A DNA stretch of 64,000 bases from Sipunculus nudus (Eukaryota > Annelida > Sipuncula > Golfingiida > Sipunculidae). This document shows positions 39,001-48,000 of this stretch, one piece after another. The stretch lies in contig CM049312.1 in assembly GCA_026874595.1 (NCBI GenBank), positions 74,126,429 through 74,190,428 of the forward strand. Reading direction: 5' to 3'. Made by a program: the position numbers and the translations under genes. The stretch's first letter is position 1. Each line of letters starts with the position of its first letter. The notes below the pieces were generated by a model. The model ran no database searches and was not told the DNA's origin. It saw nothing but the letters and a program-made list of their open reading frames with translations.

Positions 39001-42000
39001 CACTGTGATCTGTTACACTTATTTTATTGGTTCTGGAAGCGTCGTTTGTGGAAGTGAACATTGTATTGAGGCTATATAAGGTTGTGTCTGTTGTATACAC
39101 TGACCAGATACCACATGCATCATATACAAAACGGAAAAATTGTGGAGTAACCATCACCTAAATTTTTTGGCACTTTAGCTGTACTAAGCCTGTGGATGGA
39201 TAAATTTACAGTACTAGCAGTATTCATACAACATATTCCGTAACAGGATTTTTTTTAAGTGAGAGTATTTCGTAAGCTTCCTGTAATTCATGAACATCAG
39301 GTCAGTGTATACTGGACGCGCTTCATCTGTTTGCTTGCAGATCAAGTGGTAGAGGTGCATTTCTGTCATTTTGGTACTGAATGTTTACATTTACTTATAC
39401 CCTGGCATCCAGCTTTAATACCAATGGAATGTTTAATGTTTAATAGTGACCAGTTTGGCCTTGTCATTAAAAAAAGGTTACTTCAAAGTGCAAATGTTTG
39501 AGAAACAAATTTGCCAGGAAGAGAATTTAATGAAAAAAAATTATTTTACCTTGAACTCCTGTTGTTGAAGGTCATATAGTGAAATGAAGGTCAAATTTAT
39601 AGATGTCTGTTAACTTGATGCCAGGGGTTGATTCTGTTCTGTAGTATTTGTATATTTAGTAATTCTACCTAAGAGAACTGCTGATGTTGTCTGCTGAAGG
39701 TTATATGTTGCATGCAGGGTCAAGGTCATGCAAGGTCAAGGTCATTCTAACCATAGGAATCACATGACTTAATGCCATGCTCTTATTGGCTCCCATAGCA
39801 CTCACATGCAGGATCTGCAGGATGTAACCCAGGAAGTCCACTACGAGAACTTCCGTGCTCATCAACTGGCAACAGGGGGCGCCACCACTGCTACCCAGCC
39901 CTCTCCCCCCACGTCAGTAACTGCTCCATGCTTGAGCATGTGGTTTACACCTGTTTGGAAGCATGGGACTTTGACTGGTGTTCACTACCACACTAACACT
40001 AAAGCAGCACCTGTCGCATGTTAAATCCATTCATAGACACAATGGATACACTCTTTACGCAGTGTGTAACACGGTTACACACTGCAGTTGTTCCAGATCT
40101 CCTTTAACTTCTGCTTTGTGTAGCAAGTTTTTCGGGTTTCTACACCAGGGTAACCCGGTTGGCACAGGACCAAGAATTTTGGAGAATTCTTCTGGAGAAC
40201 CTTGAAATACAAAGCAGCAGTTAGAGCAAAGGAGATTGAATGACTGCAGTGCATAACCACAGCGTAAAGAGTTTACACAATGGAAAAAAGAGTAATAATA
40301 GAAGAAGAGGCTAAAAACTGGTTGTCACACATCACAGCCACTCTTTGCAGTTGTATAAAACATTGTGAGGTGTTTTAATTTGCCTTTAAGATTTTAAAAG
40401 GTGCTCACATTTATAAGTATCTCTCAAAGGTGATAGCTGAATTCCAACACATTGTGTTCACCTTTCCAAAACAGTTTTCACACCACAATTCACAATCCAC
40501 TGAAAAATTTTGTTGTGGGCACATGCCATTACACAACCCTTGCAGAACACATACATGTACCAGTGCCAATTTATTTAAATTACCAACCTAGAGGTAAACT
40601 TCAAAATCTTGTTAAAACTTGTTATCTTAAGATTTCTTTTGATGCTGATAGTACCAAAATCCTCCACCAGTTGTCATCTGCTGGGTTTTTGGTACCTGGG
40701 ATGAAACACACACTTAACTTTAAATTTGTAGCCAAAATCTAACAGGAGTGTGGCATGTTGCAGTCAATTCACTGGCAATAACGGCAGCATTAATGTTGAC
40801 AGTGACACTGCCCCCTAGTGGCACAAGTCACTATCAAGCTTAGCACTTGTTGTGTTTACAAAACACATTTAATCTTATTTTACAAAGGTTTGCCACAATT
40901 CTGTATTGATATACTCAACAGAAACGAAATTATTGTTAGATGTCAGGTTTTGGCTTTCAAATTTAAAGTTAAAAGGGTGTTTCTTAGTGATCATCACAGG
41001 TACCCAAAACACCAGTGTTCTTGGTGCATCGGTCATCCCTCTGCAGGGGCTTCTTCTATCTGCCTTCTGCCCGAGGACATGAACACCAGCTGGGTCATTT
41101 CAAATGAACGAGAAGTTCCTTGAGAACTCTCATCAGACAGACACAATTAAAACATCAAGTGAATTCCAGTATTCTCAGCAAACCTCCCTTGAAAGTAGTC
41201 TTTTAAAAATTTATTTTTGTTGTCACAGAAAGAGCAGCTTTGAAGGCTGTTTGGAAATTGTACTACATTATCTATGTTGCATTAATGAGAAGAAATTATT
41301 GGTTTCTTCTGCACAAATACTTTTAAAGCACCCTTCCGCAAAAACTCAAAATGAACCTCTGCCAGTTAGGTAGATAGGACGGCCTAAACTACTTGCCTCA
41401 ACTGTCAAATTTTAAGATCAAAAGTTGTTACATTTCAAGGAAACACCTGTTTACACTTCACATCGGCATGCTTACAAAATATTTCTTCTGTAAAATCCTT
41501 ACCACAAAAACATCCATGTTTATGTAATATGCCAATACTTATCCAAGGTATCTGAACGGACTGCATCACCCTCTTCACTACATTCATACCTAAGCTGCAG
41601 GTGTATGCACAAGCCCCAGTGCATTGTGGGGCTTGAATTTCAGTGCCCATAAACCCTAACCACGTAAAGCTGTACTCTTGTGAGTCCGATTCTGTGCAAT
41701 GTGACTGTCAAGGAAAGGCTAAAAAAGGAGGCAATGGATTGAGTACTGTTGAGGTTAATACGGACTCAGCATGACCTAACTGCATGTATACCCTTAACAG
41801 TACTTACATGATCTTATGGGCATTGTTTGCATGTATGTGTATTATAGATAATTCTAGATAGTTTTAATTCAATGTTTGTCATCAGAATAGGATTATAAGG
41901 ATGCATTAATGTTGTTTAAAGAAAAGATGAAGAAAAGTGAAGAAAATAACCATCTTTATAACATCCAAGGTGACTTGAAACACAGTACCTCTTGATTCAG

Positions 42001-45000
42001 ACAGTAGCCAGCTTGGGCATAACAAAGTTAAAAAATCACAGATGTAATAGCAGCCTTCAGATCAAACTAGATAAGATCTGCTTTATCCAATGTGGTTTAT
42101 ACTAATGAATTCATTATAAGAATTAAAACACCTCCGGATATAACAGACACATCTGAATACTGTTAAATAAGTAGACTACATGAATTAGATAGGAAAGTGT
42201 TTTTGAAGCAATTTTATGGCCATTATAAAGATATTGCAGTACAAATGCTACCCAGGTTGTACTTTTGACTCATATTCTGGGTTGGCCCTTCTAAAACCAA
42301 GTGTGCAGTGCTATTTTAGTAAAATTAAGAAATCACATTGGGTGTTACAAAGATTCATATGAGCAAACTATTTAAAAGTCTTTCAAATTGATGTTTATTT
42401 TATTTTAACTGATTGATATGTTGTTGGTATATGATGAATGGCGTAAACAACTCATTCACTTCCTCTCTTTCTCTGTTTACGCTTGGCGTATGCCTGATCT
42501 TGATGGTTTATGGTAAGCATCTGAGATTTAGGTATTTTATGGTACTTGCTTCATGAGATGGCTTTCACTTCCTGTGCTTTTTTTACCTCTTTTGTAAATG
42601 ATTCATGAGAGAAAGAATTTTCCACTTTGCTATTGTGAAATTGTTTGTAAAGTCTGTTTACTTTTACACTGATTGCTGTATACTTTAACTGTTTAATCAT
42701 ATTCACATAACATATTGTTCAAATAATTCATAACATTCATATCATATTAAAATTAATACAAATATATACACATGATGTTCTTCAAATTTTCCTAGACTGA
42801 CCACTGCCTATTCTTTCAGCTTAATTCTCTCTTAATCCATTTAAATTATCTATTATAATTATCATCCCTGAATTAATCATTATTACTTTCATAACAAGAC
42901 TCACAGATACTGGCCATATCTTATTTAATTAACCTTTTGTAAATATTGTGCTAAAACACCGAAAAAAAATTATTTCTTAATAATTGTAAACTGGCTTTAC
43001 AAATCAGCACTGATCTTTAGTCAAATATATTCCTTTATGAAAAATCCTTGTCCCAATGATTTGATGATTATAAATCTTGCATCAAAATATCGATCATCTG
43101 TACAGTGTTAACCCTATAACCCTACCAGTACTAACCATTGCCTACCGTGGCATTACCTTATCTGTCTTATGAAGGACCATAAAGCCTTGAGTATAAGACA
43201 GCCTGACAAATAAGACCACCTGTACAGTGTTAACCCTGTGTTATAACCAGTACCCATCATCACCTACCATGGCATTACATTACCTGTCTTTTGAAAAACT
43301 AAAGCCTTGAGTATAAGACAGCCTGACAAATAAGATCACCTGTACAGTGTTAACCCTGTGTTCCAACCAGTACCCACCATCACCTACCATGGCATAACCT
43401 CACATGTCTTATGAAAGAGAGTAAAGCCTTGAGTATAAGACAGCCTTGCATATAAGACCACCTGTACAGTGTTAACCCTGTATTCGAACCAGTACCTACC
43501 ATCACCTATCATGGCATAATCTTACCTGTTTTATGAAAGACTGTAAAGCCTTGAGTATAAGACAGCCTGGCATATAAGACCATCTGGAGTATAAGATGAA
43601 TTAATATTTTGGCCTCAACTCCAAAGTAAAATTTAAATACTAGAACATTGTCAGTCTTTTATATCTTAGCTGCCTGTGGTTTTTTCTTTTGGCCAGTTAA
43701 TCCACTCACGGGACTCTTGACTGTCAATCGCACAATGAGTAAACTAACCTGTCAGTTTATTTTCACAGTAGTATTTTCTACTGTATTAGACTGTTCTGTA
43801 CTGTTCTCAAGGACCATCCATGACCAAAACCCTTTTGTTCTTGAGCAATGATGGCATTACCTTATGGTAAAGACCTTTGTCAAGTGCAGAAAAAAATATT
43901 TCTTTATAATACATACATTTATATTGACACAGTAGACATAATTCAATTTCAGTTTAAATAACTGACTTTTATCTCATATTTAATTTTTATGGCTGTTTAA
44001 TGGAGGTATCATGGCTGTGGTTTTGCTCCTTGAATTCAAAGACCTATCTTATAAAAATTATCAGCTGATCCTTATGAAATTGATCTCCATGATCATGGTG
44101 CAGGCTTGAAATTATTTAAATTTACACAGTCAGTTTAAGTTAAGTTTGATATGTCTTTCAGTATTAACTTTTATATAATAATAATACATTTAATGTGCAC
44201 ATTTCTGAAAGTATGACATGTCATAAGTCAGAGAATTTAAGTCATATGAATTTTTGATATGACATGAAAAGCAGTTTAAATCTTTTCCAAATGTTCTGTC
44301 GAAATTAAACAAGGAAGTTCATATTTCAGAGAAATAGTTTTATATTTTGTTCTCTTAATAATAAGATTGTGAATGAATCTTTTCAAAGTTTGCAAATCTT
44401 TCATTAGTACCAGTAAATTAAAAATGTAACTTTTTTATCTTGAATTCCAGATTTTGCAAACCTCACAAAACCTCTGAAATAAGTCCACATCAGATGCTGT
44501 ATTTTCCAAGTAAATTAAAATTGCAAATTATTATTCAGCTCTTGTACACAAAAGGTCACATGACCTACAAGCAGTCCCATGACCTAAAAGCATGGTCACA
44601 TGACCATCTACTGTAATGCTTGTTACTCTCTGCAGCAAACCACAAAGGGCTGAGCAAGAGAAGGAGGAAAAGCTGTCAGAGAAGGAGAAACAGCTGGCAG
44701 CCAAGGAACTCGAGGTAAGAGAAGATGCTTTTTATATGATTTAGAGTGTGGTTAGCAGTCCATTCTTAAAAGGTAAAAAATTACATTGATAATATATACA
44801 GTGTAATTTTCTAGATTGGAATTTTAGATTTTTAGCTGAGCTGACTTTCATATTTGAAAAGCCAAATATGTATGTAGTTTATTGTACAGCGGTTTGCTTA
44901 ACACAAGTTAGATCATGTGGTCATGTTACTCAGCTGAGTGTCAAAAATAATTTTATTCGACAAAGTAATCAAGAATCCATAGGTTTCCGGCCAAACATTC

Positions 45001-48000
45001 AAATTAATCTTTTCAGTCATGTCTGAATTTCAGTAGGTTTTATGCTGACTTAGAGAGTGATTTATTGGCAACGAGCAATCCTCTCACTAGATATAAAACA
45101 AAAGGTCTCAATATTATGTTTAGTGATCCAGTTAACATACATTCATATAGTGGTTAGTTCTGAGTGAAGGTATCAGGACATCAATTTACCTAATATTGTC
45201 TATATCCATGAACCATATGTAATTGTACAATCCTCATGCATTGGGTATACACTTCAGTTGTTTTTTATCTCCTTCATTCTATCGGCAGACAGAGTCTGGA
45301 GATAATATGGTTTAGGCACGGTTGCGGCTGCCGCCGCAGAGATTTTGTTTGGACACGATAACTCATAATATATTTATGGATCTTTACCAAACTTAAATGC
45401 TCATAGATATGGGTGAGAGGATGAAGCCTATATAAAATGGAGTCTTGACCTTTACTAGGAGAGTGACCTTGACCTTGAATATGTCAATTTTGGGTGAAAA
45501 TCACACAAATTCTTAAATATCTCAAGAAATCTTGCATGGATTGATCCAAAAATGAACTTAACCGAAGATCTTGGATAGCTTTTTCTTTTGGGGAAGACCG
45601 GTGGCGCCACCTTCTGTCTTTCACTTGTTTTCCTTCCTTTTAATACCCCATCTTTCCCACCTGACAGTGCTGTAAGCATTTAAAGTCTAAAACTTATGGA
45701 CAGATTGGGCTGAAATTGTGCATGAACATTGATCTTGGATACCTGCATCTTGTATTCAAGACTGGTGGCGCCATCTGCAATCCTTTGCTGTGGCATCCAT
45801 CTGTACATGTGCTTGTGGTGAAAATTGCTCATATCTCAGGAGTGGTTCAAGGTATTGGTCTGAATTTTGACATGTCCATCCATCTTGGAAAGCATTCTTG
45901 TAAAACAGACAGGTGGTGCCTCCTACCTTCCTGTTTTTGTAGAATAAATTCATGCCCTTTTCTCAGGAGTGATTTGCACTATTGGCCTGAAAATGTGCAT
46001 ATCCATAGATCTTAAGACTCCTCCATCTTGAATGCAAGACATCTGCTATCTTTTTGCCATGGTGTCCATCTGTACATGTGCTTTCAATGAAAATTGCTCA
46101 TATCTCTGGAGTGGTTCAAGGTATTGGCCTTAAATTTGGCATGTATTAATCGTGGAAAATTTTCTTGTAGACCAGACAGTTGGTACCACCGACCTTCCCA
46201 TTTTTAGCGAACCTGTGAGCTTATGCGATGGTGCTGCATCGTCCGTCGTGTGTCGTGCGTTGTGCGTCGTCTGTACGTTAACCATAGCTATCTCAAAAAC
46301 GGCAGGAGCTAGCATCACCAAATTTCTTGCAAACAATCAGTCATCGAAAAAAACTATATCAGATTTTGTTTATTTTTTTTCTAACTGCATTTTCTTAGAT
46401 TTTATAGGGAAAAAGCTAAAAAAGCTTTAAAAATCTTCTTCTCCGAAACTGTCCAGCCAAATTGTCCAATATTTCACAGAAATGATCCCTTGAACAATCT
46501 TTCTCAAGTTTGTTCGAATGGTTCCAGTTCGGAGATTTTTGGCCAAGATACAGGAGGTTGAACTTTGTTAACTGTGCAAAAAAGCATATTAAAATTTAAA
46601 TCTCAGAAACGGCTGTAACTATCTTCACCAAATTTTATGCCAATGTTGGTCACATATGTCATATTTGAAATTGAGGTATTGGTGGTGCCACCTGCATCGG
46701 CCTTTTTTGTACGGGGGTCATCAGTGCCTGTATCACACTGAGGGCTACAAAAAACTTCTTCTCTAAAACCATATGGCCAAAATGTTCAATATCGCACAGA
46801 AATGATCCTAGGGTAGTGCCATCTGAAGTTTAATCAAATGGTCTCTTTTCAGTGACTTTTGGCTAAGTTATGGGAAGCTGAATTTAGTCATATGCCAAAA
46901 CAGCCCATTTTAGCTCAGTGGCTACAAAGATCTTCTTCTAAAAAACCACTGGGCCAATTTATAACACATTAATTATCCTCAGATGTTGATAATTCAAGTT
47001 TGTTCAAATGATTTTTGTTCAGTGCTTTTTGGCTGAGTTACGGGAAGCTGAACTTAGCCAGTTTGCTGTATCATCCTATACGAGTTATAAACCTGCGGAA
47101 CGTTTTTCGACTGATGCCACTGAGGCCAGTTTGTTAAATATTTTACAAGAATAATTCCTACAATAATTCTTGTAAAAATTGTCATTAATGGTTCCACATG
47201 AATGATTTTTGGCTGAATTATGGAGATTGAATTGAGTCATTTTACCATATATGTTAGCTGTGTGATGCTGTTACATCTAGCCTGGCACCAGTTTATCAGC
47301 ATCTATTACATCATGCCACTAGACATTTAGATTTCAGGTTATCTTTGGTTAATTTTGACAAGAAAGATTTTTTAAAAACTTTTAAAAAATTTAGATTTAG
47401 GATTTAAGTTATTCATCATACCAGGCAATGTCACAATCATGGATATTCTTCTCTCTGTGGCTATATAAAGACAACTGTACGTGGATTATAAATTATTGGT
47501 ATCCCTACTCAACTTAATTCAAGAATTTGCCATCAATGAGATATATCTGTATTTTAATTTTGCATTCAGTATGCATCGGTAATAATTTTACATATATTCC
47601 TGATTTCTTTTTTATAAAAAGTCAGCTGAAAAGCATTTTGTATTGGGAAAATAAATTTCAAAGTCATTTCAAGTAGAACGACACTTTTGTGTTCAGATGG
47701 CAGCACTTGGTTTACCATTGGCAGATTGCCAGTGCCTTGATGTTGGCCATTAGCCAAGATGATGTCAGCTCTATAAATAGTTTTGGCACAGTGCCTGGAT
47801 TGGAAGAAGTGCAGCCAGGTATAGGTCAAGAGATCACTCAGTGCAGTAGCTGCATTCTATTTATAGCTTTGGCAGACTGCTCACTGCATCATATTTGGCA
47901 CCCAAAGTTCAGCCTGAATCTATTTATAGCTTTGGCAGACTGCCAACTGTGTCAGATTATGCAACAGGTCAAGAGTTCACTCAGTGCAGCCATGAACATG

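Larger units (their letters stand above)
38207..39798 (+). other. Intron between septin exons 9a and 9b
   Basis: 1.6 kb. It holds a foldback element at 38672-38954 and a close pair of TCAAGGTCA motifs at 39720 and 39736. No intronic similarity between the two exon copies is obvious, so the duplication is old. Confidence 0.7.
39913..44635 (+). other. Intron after septin exon 9b (4.7 kb)
   Basis: Contains a foldback element, an unidentified decayed coding stretch, a 121-bp tandem array and, near the end, GTCACATGAC-type motifs. 41.8-43.0 kb and 43.6-44.5 kb are plain AT-rich sequence. A forkhead-like inverted pair GCGTAAACA / TGTTTACGC lies at 42441-42483. Confidence 0.7.

Noticed and set aside
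43090-43605. Evenly spaced repeats considered as a CRISPR array
   Set aside because: Full-length 121-bp tandem copies with no unique spacers, in a eukaryotic intron.
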